A DNA stretch of 64,000 bases from Roseateles violae (GTDB taxonomy: Bacteria; Pseudomonadota; Gammaproteobacteria; Burkholderiales; Burkholderiaceae_C): contig NZ_JAUHHC010000005.1 of the NCBI RefSeq assembly GCF_030410485.1, positions 1-64,000 on the forward strand, given 5' to 3'. Below the pieces are notes generated by a model. It saw nothing but the letters and a program-made list of their open reading frames with translations. It was not told where the DNA came from and ran no database searches. Of the stretch, positions 1 to 8,658 are shown one piece after another (within the stretch, counting starts at the first letter, position 1; every line of letters begins with the position of its first letter). The position numbers and the translations under genes were made by a program.

Positions 1-75
1 CTCCGCACGGTGCTCTTGCACCATGCGCACGGCGCGCTCACGAACCTCGGGCGAAAACTTCGGGGACTTCTTCAT
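1..75 (-). CDS. IS3-family transposase OrfA, N-terminal fragment at window edge
   Basis: Twenty-five codons are visible, starting with an ATG complementary to 73-75. The protein begins MKKSPKFSPEVRERAVRMVQ, the typical start of the helix-turn-helix OrfA of IS3-family elements (MxKxxFSPEVRERAVRMV). OrfA binds the terminal repeats and is normally fused to the OrfB integrase by programmed frameshifting; neither the frameshift site nor OrfB is in the window. It is cut only by the window edge, so nothing indicates whether the copy is intact. Confidence 0.75.
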   Translation of the reverse strand, partial: MKKSPKFSPEVRERAVRMVQEHRAE

Positions 76-123
76 GGCTCCATTCTCTACAGTTGGAGCC
101 TCCTCGAAACCCGGGGCGATTCA
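1..123 (-). mobile_element. End of an IS3-family insertion sequence
   Basis: The start of an IS3-type orfA reads out of the left window edge on the minus strand. Between its start codon and position 123 lies a GC-rich sequence whose minus-strand 5' end is TGAATCGCCCCGGGTTTC, which looks like the terminal inverted repeat of IS3-family elements (ends TG...CA). The rest of the element, including orfB and the other end, lies outside the window, so completeness and target duplication cannot be judged. The end lies about 430 bases beyond the last gene of a catabolic operon. Confidence 0.7.
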
Positions 124-273
124 AGTCGTCATGATTGGACGCGTCACTGGACGACATGACTAACTTCTTTACGAAATTGCCGGGCAGGACTCACGATTGC
201 AGCGCAGCACAACGGACGCTCCCTATAAAGCACCGACAGTCACACGTACAGTTGCGCCTGCGTCAGTACGTAT

Positions 274-495
274 TTGAGTTCTAGCTTGCACCCTCATTGG
301 CTCTGCAAATTTCCATCTGCCTTCATCGACAAGGCCGAGTCGTTCATGGTCAAGCGCGTGGCGATGGCCAACGAGCATGCTTTTGCCCGCGTGGAGCAGA
401 CCTCGTCAGAGCTTCCATCGCCTGATCAGCATCTGATTCAGCTCACCGTCGCCGACGGCAAGGTCGTCGCCTACTTCGGATCGTTGAGGAGTTGA
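274..495 (+). CDS. Small hypothetical open frame next to the IS end
   Basis: A 73-codon frame that needs a TTG start; an in-frame ATG at 346 would give about 50 residues. I recognise no domain. The translated end (TVADGKVVAYFGSLRS) is not strongly biased and there is no clear ribosome binding site. It lies between an insertion-sequence end and the 3' end of a convergent operon, so it may be a gene remnant or chance. Listed because nothing else occupies 124-557. Confidence 0.2.
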   Translation: MSSSLHPHWLCKFPSAFIDKAESFMVKRVAMANEHAFARVEQTSSELPSPDQHLIQLTVADGKVVAYFGSLRS

Positions 496-557
496 CTCCA
501 TGGAGCGTCAAGCCGCCTTGCGACTTCCATTGAGTCTTCGGTCGTTCACGCTCGCCC

Positions 558-1412
558 TCAATCATGAAGCTGGACTGGTCGGAGCTCGGGGCCGTCATAG
601 CTCGGGATATAGCGACGGGGCAGCGGTCCCTTGATGCGCACGCCTAGCTCCATCTGCTCCCATGCATGGGCGAGGATGCCGACCGAGCGGGACAAGCAGA
701 ACAAGCCACGCGCGAGAGGCGCTGCAAAGCCCAACTCGGCATAGATCACGGCGGTCGCGCCGTCGATGTTCATGGGTATCGGCTTGCCCTTCCGAGCAGT
801 GAGATGCGTTTCCACGGCTCGGCCGATCGCCGCAAACCGCCCATGCACCACGCCCTGCCGTGTGGCCTCCTCGACCAGCGCGAGCAGCGGGGCTGTTCGT
901 GGATCTACCGGATGAAAGCGGTGGCCGAAACCGGGAATGACCTTGCCATGGACTTCGACGAAGGCATCCAATCCGGCCTGCACCGCATCGGCCTCCCCAG
1001 CGCCGCTGTCCATGCGCTCGGCGATGTCCTGATACAGCGCTACGGCCTGCTCGCCCGCGCCACCATGCACGTCGCCCAGCACATTGACGGCCGAAGCCAT
1101 CGCGTTGTTGAGCCCGACGCCGCATGTCGCCGCCATGCGTGCAATGGCGATGCTGGGCGCCTGCGGGCCATGGTCCACCGCCGACATCAGGGCCGCCTCG
1201 AACAGCGCAGCCTGCGCCTTGCTCGGCAAGTCCCCGCGCGTCATCAGCCAGATCATCTGCGACAAGCTCACCTGATGGCTGATCAGTTCCTCGATCGGGT
1301 AGCCGCGGTAGCGGATGACGCCGGGCGTCATTTCGATGATCGAGGTCCGCCACCAGTCCTGGCATTCCTGCTGAGCCGAGCCTGGGGATGTCGAAACTTC
1401 TCTATCGCTCAT
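558..1412 (-). CDS. Short citrate synthase-like protein, probable citryl-CoA lyase
   Basis: A 284-residue citrate synthase superfamily protein, much shorter than ordinary citrate synthase (about 370-430) and in the range of stand-alone citryl-CoA lyases, which split citryl-CoA into acetyl-CoA and oxaloacetate. The fold's catalytic residues are all visible: the His of HGGAGEQ, the His of GFGHRFHPVDPRT and the Asp of MNIDGATA. The N-terminal substrate loop (TPGVIRYRGYPIEELI) and the C-terminal AHAWEQ...YIPSY segment are typical. It is last in a minus-strand operon, 16 bases after a CoA-transferase that could make its CoA-ester substrate. A citramalyl- or methylcitryl-type substrate is possible; lyase function is known for the family, but the exact substrate is inferred from context. 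Confidence 0.82.
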   Translation of the reverse strand: MSDREVSTSPGSAQQECQDWWRTSIIEMTPGVIRYRGYPIEELISHQVSLSQMIWLMTRGDLPSKAQAALFEAALMSAVDHGPQAPSIAIARMAATCGVGLNNAMASAVNVLGDVHGGAGEQAVALYQDIAERMDSGAGEADAVQAGLDAFVEVHGKVIPGFGHRFHPVDPRTAPLLALVEEATRQGVVHGRFAAIGRAVETHLTARKGKPIPMNIDGATAVIYAELGFAAPLARGLFCLSRSVGILAHAWEQMELGVRIKGPLPRRYIPSYDGPELRPVQLHD

Positions 1413-1428
1413 CTTGCCTCCGTGATGT

Positions 1429-2631
1429 TCAAACAGCCTGGTCTGCCTTCAGCGCCTCGATCTCTTCGGCCGTGTAGTTCAACTCGGCAAGGATCTCTTC
1501 GCTGTGCTGGCCCAGCAAGGGCGGCGGCGTGTCGACCGCCGGAGCCTCGCCATTGAGCTTGAAGCCGGTGCGCACCACCCGGATGTCGCGCCCGACACCC
1601 GGAGCGTCCCTGAATGTGGCGAGCATTCCGCGACTTTCGACCTGCGGATGCGACAAGGCCTGCGCGACCGTGTAGACCGGGCCGGCCGGCACACCGGCTT
1701 CGTTGAACAGTTGCCACCACTCCTCAGCAGACTTTGCTGCCATCGCCTCCTGCATGGAGACGCGCAACTCTTCGCGATTCTGCAGACGGGCGTGACGATC
1801 CTGGAAGCGCGGATCCGCTGCCCACTCGGGATGTTTCAGCACCTGGCACACGGCCTCGAACTGCTCCTGCTTGTTCGCAGCGATGTTGAGAAGACCGTTG
1901 CCAGTCTTGAAAGTGCCCGACGGGCTCGCCGTCACGTTGTCGTTGCCGAGCGGCATCGGCTCGCGCCCGGCGATCAGGTGGTTGGACACCGCCCAACCCA
2001 TCGTCGCCATCGCCGCCTCCAGCATCGAGACGTCGATGAAGACGCCCTCGCTGCGCTGCCGATCGGCCAGCGCGGCGGCGACGGCAAAGGCTGCGGTGAT
2101 GCCGCCGATCGTGTCGGCCACCGGATAGCCCACGCGGTAAGGCGCATTCTCCGGGGCGCCCGTCACGCTCATGATCCCCGACATCCCCTGGATGATCTGG
2201 TCATAGGCCGGCAGGTCGCGCAGCGGCCCGTCCTGGCCGAAGCCGGAGATGGCGCAATACACCAGCCGCGGGTTCTCCTTCATCAGCTCGGCATGGCCGA
2301 GGCCCAAGCGCTCCATCACGCCGGGGCGGAAGTTCTCCATCACGACGTCGGCCGTGCCCACCAGGCAGCGGAAGGCCTCCTTGCCCTTGGCGTGCTTGAG
2401 GTTGAGCGTGATCGAGCGCTTGCCGGGGTTCTGGGCCAGGAAGGAGACGCCCATATTGGACTTGTTGAGCTCCATGTCGGCACCGAGCTGGCGCGCAAGA
2501 TCGCCGCTGCCCCGGGCCTCGACCTTGATCACGTCGGCCCCCATATGAGCGAGCTGATGGCAAGCGAACGGGCCGGCCAGCACATTGGTCAGATCCAGCA
2601 CCCGGATGCCGTGAAGCGGCTTGATCGCCAT
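1429..2631 (-). CDS. CaiB/BaiF family (class III) CoA-transferase
   Basis: A 400-residue class III CoA-transferase of normal length. The start (HGIRVLDLTNVLAGPFACHQ), the ADVIKVEARGSGD block, the VVMENFRPGVMERLG block and the YDQIIQGMSGIMSVTG block are classic for the family. The expected nucleophilic Asp is D173 in GYPVADTIGG. Members move CoA from a donor such as succinyl-CoA to a carboxylate through an enzyme-bound anhydride. It is preceded by a tricarboxylate-type binding protein and followed at once by a citryl-CoA-lyase-like gene, so the acceptor may be citrate or a related acid; that is inference. Formyl-CoA or itaconate/citramalate transferase are alternatives that sequence alone cannot separate. 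Confidence 0.92.
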   Translation of the reverse strand: MAIKPLHGIRVLDLTNVLAGPFACHQLAHMGADVIKVEARGSGDLARQLGADMELNKSNMGVSFLAQNPGKRSITLNLKHAKGKEAFRCLVGTADVVMENFRPGVMERLGLGHAELMKENPRLVYCAISGFGQDGPLRDLPAYDQIIQGMSGIMSVTGAPENAPYRVGYPVADTIGGITAAFAVAAALADRQRSEGVFIDVSMLEAAMATMGWAVSNHLIAGREPMPLGNDNVTASPSGTFKTGNGLLNIAANKQEQFEAVCQVLKHPEWAADPRFQDRHARLQNREELRVSMQEAMAAKSAEEWWQLFNEAGVPAGPVYTVAQALSHPQVESRGMLATFRDAPGVGRDIRVVRTGFKLNGEAPAVDTPPPLLGQHSEEILAELNYTAEEIEALKADQAV

Positions 2632-2747
2632 GATGTACTCCTATTCGCTTTGATGCAGGGCGCCGGGGCGGGCGTCAGAGCCATCATGGCCATGGGCCGC
2701 TGTGGGTTCAATAGCTTCATGCGCATCTCCATTGAAGCATCGGAATC

Positions 2748-3719
2748 TCAATCGAGCTTGGCATTGCTCTCGCGCACGACGACGCCCCAACGCTGCTGTT
2801 CCGTCTTCAGGTGCTGTGCCGCCTCCTCGGGGGATCCGCTCAAGGGAATGCTCCCTTCGGCCAGCAATTGGGCGGCCGTCGCCGGCTTGGACATTGCCCG
2901 GTCCACTTCGGCGTTGAGGCGCTTGACGATGTCGGCGGGCGTGCCGGCCGGAGCAAGCAGCAGCTTCCAGTCCGTTGTGTCGAAGCCCTTCATGCCGCCC
3001 TCGGCCATGGTCGGCACCTCGGGCAGGACCGGGAGCCTCCTGGCCGAACTGACCGCCAGTGCCCGCAGCTTGCCGGTCTTGACGAAGGGGATGACCGTCT
3101 GCGGCGTCGCGAAATAGAAGTCGACCTGGCCACCCAGCAAGTCGGTGGCCGCGGGCCCCGCTCCCTTGTAGGGGATGTGGTTGACCTTGACTCCCGCCTG
3201 CTTGGAGAAGAGCTCGCCGGTGAGGTGCCCGACGGTACCGTTGCCTGCAGAGGCCATGGTGATTGCCGATGGCTTGGCCTTGGCTGCCGCCACCAGATCG
3301 GCCACCGTCTTGAAGGAAGACGCTGCATTGACGACCAGCACCACCGGCTGCCCGGCAACCAGCGCCACGGGAACGAAGTCCTTGCTCGCGTTATAGGGCA
3401 TCTTCGCGTAGAGATGCGGATTGATCGCGAGATTGGCGGTCTGGCCCAGGCCCAGCGTGTACCCGTCGGGCTTGCTCTTGGCCACCGCATCCAGACCGAT
3501 GTTGCCACCCGCACCGGCCTTGTTGTCCACCACGAATGTCCAGCCGTTCGCCGCACGCAGCTTTTCGACCATCAGGCGGGCGACGACGTCGGTGCCACCC
3601 GCGGGCGGGAACGGCACGATGAGCCGGATCGGCTGGCTCGGGTACGCGGTCTGCGATTGAGAACCGCCGGCCAGGCCGGCCAGCAGGACCGCGCAGGCGA
3701 GACGAAGCATTGGCGACAT
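2748..3719 (-). CDS. Bug/TctC-family periplasmic tricarboxylate-type binding protein
   Basis: A 323-residue Bug-family solute receptor with a signal peptide (MSPMLRLACAVLLAGLAGGS) and the family's mature start (YPSQPIRLIVPFPPAGGTD). Other hallmarks are DNKAGAGGNIG, GYTLGLG, the IPYKGAGPAATDLLGGQVD block and RALAVSSARRLPVLPEVPT. These proteins deliver carboxylates to TctAB permeases or act in sensing; no tctA or tctB is in the window, a common situation for Bug genes in Burkholderiales. The start is supported by AGGAGA a few bases upstream. It is first gene of the operon with the CoA-transferase and lyase and faces a LysR regulator across 242 bases. Confidence 0.92.
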   Translation of the reverse strand: MSPMLRLACAVLLAGLAGGSQSQTAYPSQPIRLIVPFPPAGGTDVVARLMVEKLRAANGWTFVVDNKAGAGGNIGLDAVAKSKPDGYTLGLGQTANLAINPHLYAKMPYNASKDFVPVALVAGQPVVLVVNAASSFKTVADLVAAAKAKPSAITMASAGNGTVGHLTGELFSKQAGVKVNHIPYKGAGPAATDLLGGQVDFYFATPQTVIPFVKTGKLRALAVSSARRLPVLPEVPTMAEGGMKGFDTTDWKLLLAPAGTPADIVKRLNAEVDRAMSKPATAAQLLAEGSIPLSGSPEEAAQHLKTEQQRWGVVVRESNAKLD

Positions 3720-3923
3720 GATGTCTCCTTGGTATGTAGAAACGGTGATGCAGGACCGGATCGGTCGAAGCGCTAGACCCGAGTCGCGGTGCGTCGAAAC
3801 GCGCTAGCCGTTCAGAGGGGTTGTCCGGCAATCACGATCGCGGACAGGGGAGCAGCTCCGGTACGACATGAGCTCAGTATGGTTGTGTCCAGAACAATAA
3901 AACAGCGCTGCAATCTTTGATCA

Positions 3924-3944
3924 CTTGATAATGGCGCTATCAAG
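3924..3944. promoter_or_regulatory. Candidate LysR operator (perfect inverted repeat)
   Basis: Perfect 7-base arms CTTGATA and TATCAAG are separated by 7 bases, in the gap between the divergent Bug operon and the LysR gene and 17 bases before the LysR start codon. LysR regulators typically bind interrupted palindromes containing T-N11-A at exactly this place. A further half-site-like TTTGATC lies just upstream. Binding is inferred. Confidence 0.6.
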
Positions 3945-3961
3945 TCATTGGGGCCAAGGAC

Positions 3962-4840
3962 GTGGAGACGAGCTACCTCGATACATTCGTGCTTGTGGTC
4001 GAGTCGGGTTCCATGTCCGAGGCCGCCCGCCGGCTCGAGCTCACGCCGGCCGCGGTCGCGCATCAGCTCAAGCTGCTCGAGCAGGAACTGGGAACGCGCT
4101 TGCTTGTCAGGGCGGGGCGAACCGTCGTGCCCACCGAAGCCGGTCATCGCTTGGTCGACAAGGCGACGACCATCCTTCTCGATCTGCGCAATATCAAGGC
4201 AGCCATCAACGACGAAGCCGCCACCGGCGAACTCAAGCTCGGCGCGATCAATACGGCATTGCACAGCCTCATGCCAGAGGTCCTCGCCGGTTTCGTCAAG
4301 GTCTATCCGGAGGCCCGGGTGGACATTCGTTCCGCCCTGTCGGTGGATCTCTACGATGCCGTTTCGCGCGGCGAGCTCGACGCTGCCATTTGCCTGCATC
4401 CTCCCTTCGCTCTGCCCAAGACGATGTGCTGGGAACAGCTGTGCGAGGAACCGCTGGTGGTGATGGCGCCGGCCAAATGGGGTCAGCGCGATGCGCATGC
4501 CCTGCTGCGTGACGAACCCTTCATCCGATTCAATCGGCATCTTGGCGGCGGCAAGCAGGCCGACGCCTATCTGCGAAAGGCCGGCATCACTCCCCATGAG
4601 CGCTTTGAGCTCAGTTCTCTTCCAGCAATCGCGATGCTTGTCGATCGTGGGCTCGGCGTCTCGCTTGCCCCTGATGCGTCGGTACCGTGGTGGCGCGGAT
4701 TGCGCGTCGCCAGGCTGATCGTGGCGGATCAAACGTATCGACGCCGATTCGGCATCATCTGGCCCCGCGCGTCCGTCCGGACAAGGCTTATCTCAGCCTT
4801 GGTTGCGCAGGCGCGCAGGGCCGTCAGCAAGGCAAGCTAG
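3962..4840 (+). CDS. LysR-family transcriptional regulator
   Basis: A 292-residue LysR regulator with the winged helix-turn-helix in residues 1-62 (YLDTFVLVVESGSMSEAARR, then AAVAHQLKLLEQELGTRLLV) and a periplasmic-binding-like effector domain after residue 90. It starts at a GTG preceded by AAGGA. It is divergent from the Bug/CoA-transferase/lyase operon with a strong palindrome between them, so it most likely controls that operon and itself in response to the imported acid or a product. AHQ occurs in the recognition helix where many LysR proteins have SRQ or SHQ. Confidence 0.93.
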   Translation: METSYLDTFVLVVESGSMSEAARRLELTPAAVAHQLKLLEQELGTRLLVRAGRTVVPTEAGHRLVDKATTILLDLRNIKAAINDEAATGELKLGAINTALHSLMPEVLAGFVKVYPEARVDIRSALSVDLYDAVSRGELDAAICLHPPFALPKTMCWEQLCEEPLVVMAPAKWGQRDAHALLRDEPFIRFNRHLGGGKQADAYLRKAGITPHERFELSSLPAIAMLVDRGLGVSLAPDASVPWWRGLRVARLIVADQTYRRRFGIIWPRASVRTRLISALVAQARRAVSKAS

Positions 4841-5042
4841 TCAAGCCAGGCCTCATCACCGCGGGGCAGGTCTGGGCTGCCAAGCGACATCCGCCGTTAA
4901 CGAAGGTCAGCGGCAGCCACAAGCGGCCGTGCGCATACCGCTTCAACGGGATGTGGGACCTGTCCTACGCCTAAAGAAGATATAGGGCCAGAGGGATTTT
5001 GGCGCATTATTGCTGCACCGCAGCAATTCACATGGGACTTTT

Positions 5043-6134
5043 GTGAAAACACCTTCCATCATTGCCACCATCCACCGTGCCCTTGACCGAGCCGGTTTGC
5101 CTCGAGGACGATCGGAGGCCGTCGATGTCAGGCGCGTCATTGACGAGGCTTTGGCCGCCGCCGGGCTACTCGGGGGTTCGGAGCCCGCCTATGGGCCGGA
5201 GCTTCACCCCAGAGAATCGGAATATGGCCCCGGCGGTCGAGTCCTGCGACGGACTCATGCCGGACCTCGAGGTCAAAGGGACTACCTGCTCTACGTGCCA
5301 TCGGTCTACACCGGCGCCCCGATGCCACTGCTGATGATGCTGCACGGGTGCAAGCAGAATCCTGAAGATTTCGCCATCGGTACGCGGATGAACTCGCTGG
5401 CCGAGCGCCACGGCTTCCTCGTGGTCTATCCGGCCCAGGCCAGCAATGCCAACGGTTCGCACTGCTGGAATTGGTTCGAGAAGTCCCAGCAGACGCGCGA
5501 TGGCATCGAGCCTTCGCTGCTGGCCGGCATCGTGCGAGAGGTGCGTGAAAGCCACGCGGTGCAGGCCGACAAGGTCTTCGTCGCCGGCTTGTCGGCGGGC
5601 GCCGCCATGGCGCTGACCCTGGCTCAGACCCATCCCGGCATGTTTGCCGCCGTGGGCGCCCATTCGGGACTGCCGGTCGGGGCGGCACACGATGTCCCGT
5701 CGGCGTTCGCCGCAATGCAGGGTGGCAGCCAGGCTGCAAGGGCCCGAGTGGCGAGCGGACTCAAGCTGCGCACGATTGTGTTTCACGGCGATGCCGACAG
5801 TATCGTGACCATCGCCAACGGCTCGGCGATTGCCGAGCAGGCGGTCGGCTCGTTCGAAGGCGCCGGCGTGCCACTGCAAGGCCTGACGCGGCTCGACGTC
5901 AGGGTCGGCGGTCGGCGCTGCACCACAACGGAGTTCGTCGACAGCGGGGGCCGTGCCCAAGTTGAAGAGTGGGTCGTCCACGGTGCAGGGCACGCCTGGT
6001 TCGGCGGGAACTCCGCGGGGTCCTTCACGGACAGCCGGGGGCCCGATGCATCTTCCGAGATGATCCGGTTCTTCCTTGAATCGACACCGGAGTGCGCGGG
6101 TACATCCACCAGGGCGGCACTGGCGAATTCCTGA
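5043..6134 (+). CDS. PHB/PHA depolymerase-family esterase (type 1 catalytic domain)
   Basis: An alpha/beta hydrolase of the short-chain polyhydroxyalkanoate depolymerase family, about 363 residues from a GTG at 5043; a TTG at 5010 would add 11. Visible are the oxyanion region PLLMMLHGCKQNPEDFA, the SHCWNWF segment, the lipase box GLSAGAAMA (nucleophile Ser about residue 184), the Asp of HGDADSIV and the His of GAGHAWFGG followed by SAGSFTDSRGPDAS, typical of this family. No signal peptide is visible, so it may act on intracellular polyester or other esters rather than on exported substrate. It is monocistronic, downstream of the LysR gene. Confidence 0.88.
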   Translation: MKTPSIIATIHRALDRAGLPRGRSEAVDVRRVIDEALAAAGLLGGSEPAYGPELHPRESEYGPGGRVLRRTHAGPRGQRDYLLYVPSVYTGAPMPLLMMLHGCKQNPEDFAIGTRMNSLAERHGFLVVYPAQASNANGSHCWNWFEKSQQTRDGIEPSLLAGIVREVRESHAVQADKVFVAGLSAGAAMALTLAQTHPGMFAAVGAHSGLPVGAAHDVPSAFAAMQGGSQAARARVASGLKLRTIVFHGDADSIVTIANGSAIAEQAVGSFEGAGVPLQGLTRLDVRVGGRRCTTTEFVDSGGRAQVEEWVVHGAGHAWFGGNSAGSFTDSRGPDASSEMIRFFLESTPECAGTSTRAALANS

Positions 6135-6282
6135 CGCAAGAGGCCACGCTGCGCCTCTTGGATCGCAGGCGGTGGCACGGCGCTGAATTCGGAAGCGAGT
6201 CTCCGGCGGCGCCGCATGGGAGTGATGTTCGCCCCTACAAAGCGACGTAAGATCCGCCGGCATCGACTGCCGAGGGTGCCCG

Positions 6283-7722
6283 ATGAACGATGGCCAGCGT
6301 CTAAGGGGCGCCTCGCGCGAGGACGTCAACGGATGGATCCACCTGCGGGTCGGCGGCCGGCCGCGCGAGCGCGGCTTCCAGCATGGCTATCTGCTGGCCG
6401 CGGAAATCCGCGAGGCCCTGCATCACATCGACTTCCTGGTGCTGATGGACACGGGCGTCGACTTCGCCTGGTTCTGCGCCAATGCGCTGGCGATGTTCGA
6501 GAAGACGCTGGCGTCCAACTTCGGCGGCCAGCTGGGTGACGGTTCCGGCGTGGAGCTGCTGGAGGAACTCGAGGGCATCGTCGAAGGGGCGAACGCGAAC
6601 CGGCCGGCGGATGCGCGCGCGCTGACGCTGGCCGAGCTGCTGGGCTGGAACGCCTACCCGGAGCTGATCTGCCAGTGGTTCCCGGCGGTGATGGCGGGGC
6701 AGATCCAGCCTGCCGTTGCCCTGCCCAAGGCCACACCGACGGGCCTGCAGCTCGGTGCGCGGCGCTGGCACCACTTCGGCCACCACTGCTCGGCCTTCGT
6801 CGCCGTGGGCGATGCCACGCGCGACGGCGAGGTCGTGATCGCGCAGACCACCTGGCAGCGCTTTGCCAACGGCGACGCCTACAACGTCATCCTCGATATC
6901 GCGCCCGCCGGCGGACCGCGCCTGCTGATGCAGTCGGTGCCCGGCTACGTCGCCAGCAGCACCGACTTCTGGCTGACCGGCGAGGGCCTGGCGATCGTCG
7001 AGACCTCGATCAACGGCAGCGGCTTCGATCCGGCCGCGTTGCCCGAGTTCTTCCGCGCCCGCCGTGCCGCGCAGCAGGCCTCGACGATCGAGCAGTGGGT
7101 GGAGCTGTTCCGCTTCGGCAACAACGGGGGCTACACCAATACCTGGTTCCTCGGCGACGTGAAGCGCCGCCGCATCGCGGCCTACGAGCTGACGCTGCAC
7201 CAGGAGGCGCTGCAGCCGGTGGTGGGCAGCGGTTTCTATGCCGGCTACAACATCCCGCTCGACGTGCGCGTGCGCAATCTCGGCTGCTCGGGGCCCAGCG
7301 GCTTCGACAATGTGCTGCAGAGCGGCTCGCGTCGCGTGCGCTGGGAGCAGTTGCGCGAGCGCCACCACGGCCGCATCGATGCCGCGCTGGCCACCCGCAT
7401 GCTCGCAGACCACCACGACGTCTACCTCGATGCCGACTGCCCCAGCCCGCGCACGATCTGTGGCCATACCGACAACGACGGCTCGGGCCTCGGTGGCAAC
7501 GAGCCCTGGTACCCCTGGGGCTCGCTCGACGGCAAGGTCACGTCGGGGCCGCTGGCGCGCGAGATGAAGATGCTCGGCCGCTGGGGCCGTGCCTGTGGCA
7601 CGCCTTTCGAGGTCGAACCCTTCTTCGCCCGCCATCCGCAGTATGCGTGGCTGCGCGGCCATATGAAGGACCGGCCCACCCAGCCCTGGACCGAGTTCGC
7701 AGCGCGCACCAAGGCCGATTGA
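6283..7722 (+). CDS. Phospholipase B-like / C45-type Ntn hydrolase
   Basis: A 479-residue protein resembling the phospholipase B-like and acyl-CoA:6-aminopenicillanate acyltransferase (C45) group of N-terminal-nucleophile hydrolases. These mature by cutting before a Cys that then acts as nucleophile; the candidate is Cys169 in HFGHHCSAFVAVGD. Other shared traits are a GxxHGYLLA element near residue 35, an acidic helix, a WNAYPELICQW segment, QTTWQRFANGDAYNVILDI and GFYAGYNIP. No signal peptide is visible, unlike the lysosomal eukaryotic relatives. Substrate is unknown; amide hydrolysis or acyl transfer is likeliest for the fold. It stands alone between unrelated genes, with a good ATG start. 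Confidence 0.7.
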   Translation: MNDGQRLRGASREDVNGWIHLRVGGRPRERGFQHGYLLAAEIREALHHIDFLVLMDTGVDFAWFCANALAMFEKTLASNFGGQLGDGSGVELLEELEGIVEGANANRPADARALTLAELLGWNAYPELICQWFPAVMAGQIQPAVALPKATPTGLQLGARRWHHFGHHCSAFVAVGDATRDGEVVIAQTTWQRFANGDAYNVILDIAPAGGPRLLMQSVPGYVASSTDFWLTGEGLAIVETSINGSGFDPAALPEFFRARRAAQQASTIEQWVELFRFGNNGGYTNTWFLGDVKRRRIAAYELTLHQEALQPVVGSGFYAGYNIPLDVRVRNLGCSGPSGFDNVLQSGSRRVRWEQLRERHHGRIDAALATRMLADHHDVYLDADCPSPRTICGHTDNDGSGLGGNEPWYPWGSLDGKVTSGPLAREMKMLGRWGRACGTPFEVEPFFARHPQYAWLRGHMKDRPTQPWTEFAARTKAD

Positions 7723-7749
7723 CGCTCGCGCGTCGGCAAGGGCCAAGCA

Positions 7750-8505
7750 TCAAGGCGCCAGCGACTGCGCCAGCGCCAGCAGATTGCGCGGGCTGACGGC
7801 GATCATGCCGCGGCGCGGGCTGTCGATGTCGGCGATCAGCAAAAAGGCCAGCGCAACGATAAAGGGCAGGATCAAGAGCAGCAGGCGGCCGGCCCGAGGC
7901 TTGGAGCCCATGCCGACGAGCAGGTTCGAGCAAGCCGCCAGAGCCAGCATCAGCAGCCAGGCGGCCCGCGGGATGCGGTTCCACCATGCCGCCTGCGTGT
8001 AGCCCTGACTGTTCAGCACATCGTTCATGCCGGAGGCGACCAGGGCCATGACCGGATTCGGCTGCATCGTCGCCGGCCCGCGCACAGTGGCCCACAGTTC
8101 GTTCTGCAACTGCCCGGTCTGCTTGTCGATCTCGCGCAGGCGCTCGGCATCGGTCTCGCCATACCAGGCGATGCGCCGCTGCAGATAGTCGCGCAGCTTG
8201 GCCTGGGCCTGCGACGCCTCGGCCGCCGGCATCAGCTCGACGCGCACATAGGCGGTGCCGATCGCATTGGCCTCTTCCTCCTCGTAGTTCTTGCGCTGGT
8301 CGTAGCGGTTGACGGCCATCGAGAAGGTGAAACCGACGACGAGGCCGAACAGCGTCAGCGTGGCCGTCTGCACGACGGCAAAGTACTCGTGCGCATCGGC
8401 ATCGACGACGCCGCGTCGCGCCAGGGCGGAACCGACAAAGGCCGTGATCGCCATCGCCAAGAGGCTGATCGCGAACACGACGATGGGATGGTCGACAACA
8501 GCCAT
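7750..8505 (-). CDS. DUF4239 (bestrophin-like) membrane protein
   Basis: A 251-residue inner-membrane protein with two N-terminal membrane helices (about 7-27 and 46-66), a long cytoplasmic charged region (YDQRKNYEEEEANAIGTAYV, then a helical stretch to about 180) and two C-terminal helices (about 184-204 and 212-235). The arrangement and the RxxxxxEEANAIGTAYxR signature match DUF4239, a family with bestrophin-like topology and no firm function. The ATG is preceded by GAGGAG. It is convergent with the phospholipase B-like gene, so it is its own transcript. Confidence 0.8.
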   Translation of the reverse strand: MAVVDHPIVVFAISLLAMAITAFVGSALARRGVVDADAHEYFAVVQTATLTLFGLVVGFTFSMAVNRYDQRKNYEEEEANAIGTAYVRVELMPAAEASQAQAKLRDYLQRRIAWYGETDAERLREIDKQTGQLQNELWATVRGPATMQPNPVMALVASGMNDVLNSQGYTQAAWWNRIPRAAWLLMLALAACSNLLVGMGSKPRAGRLLLLILPFIVALAFLLIADIDSPRRGMIAVSPRNLLALAQSLAP

Positions 8506-8658
8506 GATGCGCGCTCCTCATGGCCAGCCTGCTGGCTGGCTTCTCCCGGCCGCCAATCTATCATTCCTCAGCTTGCATATCGCGCTTCCAGATAGGTCTA
8601 TTGACGCAGAGCTCGTCGCCTATTTGTGAGATGGGGAACGCTGGCGCATATTGACGGC

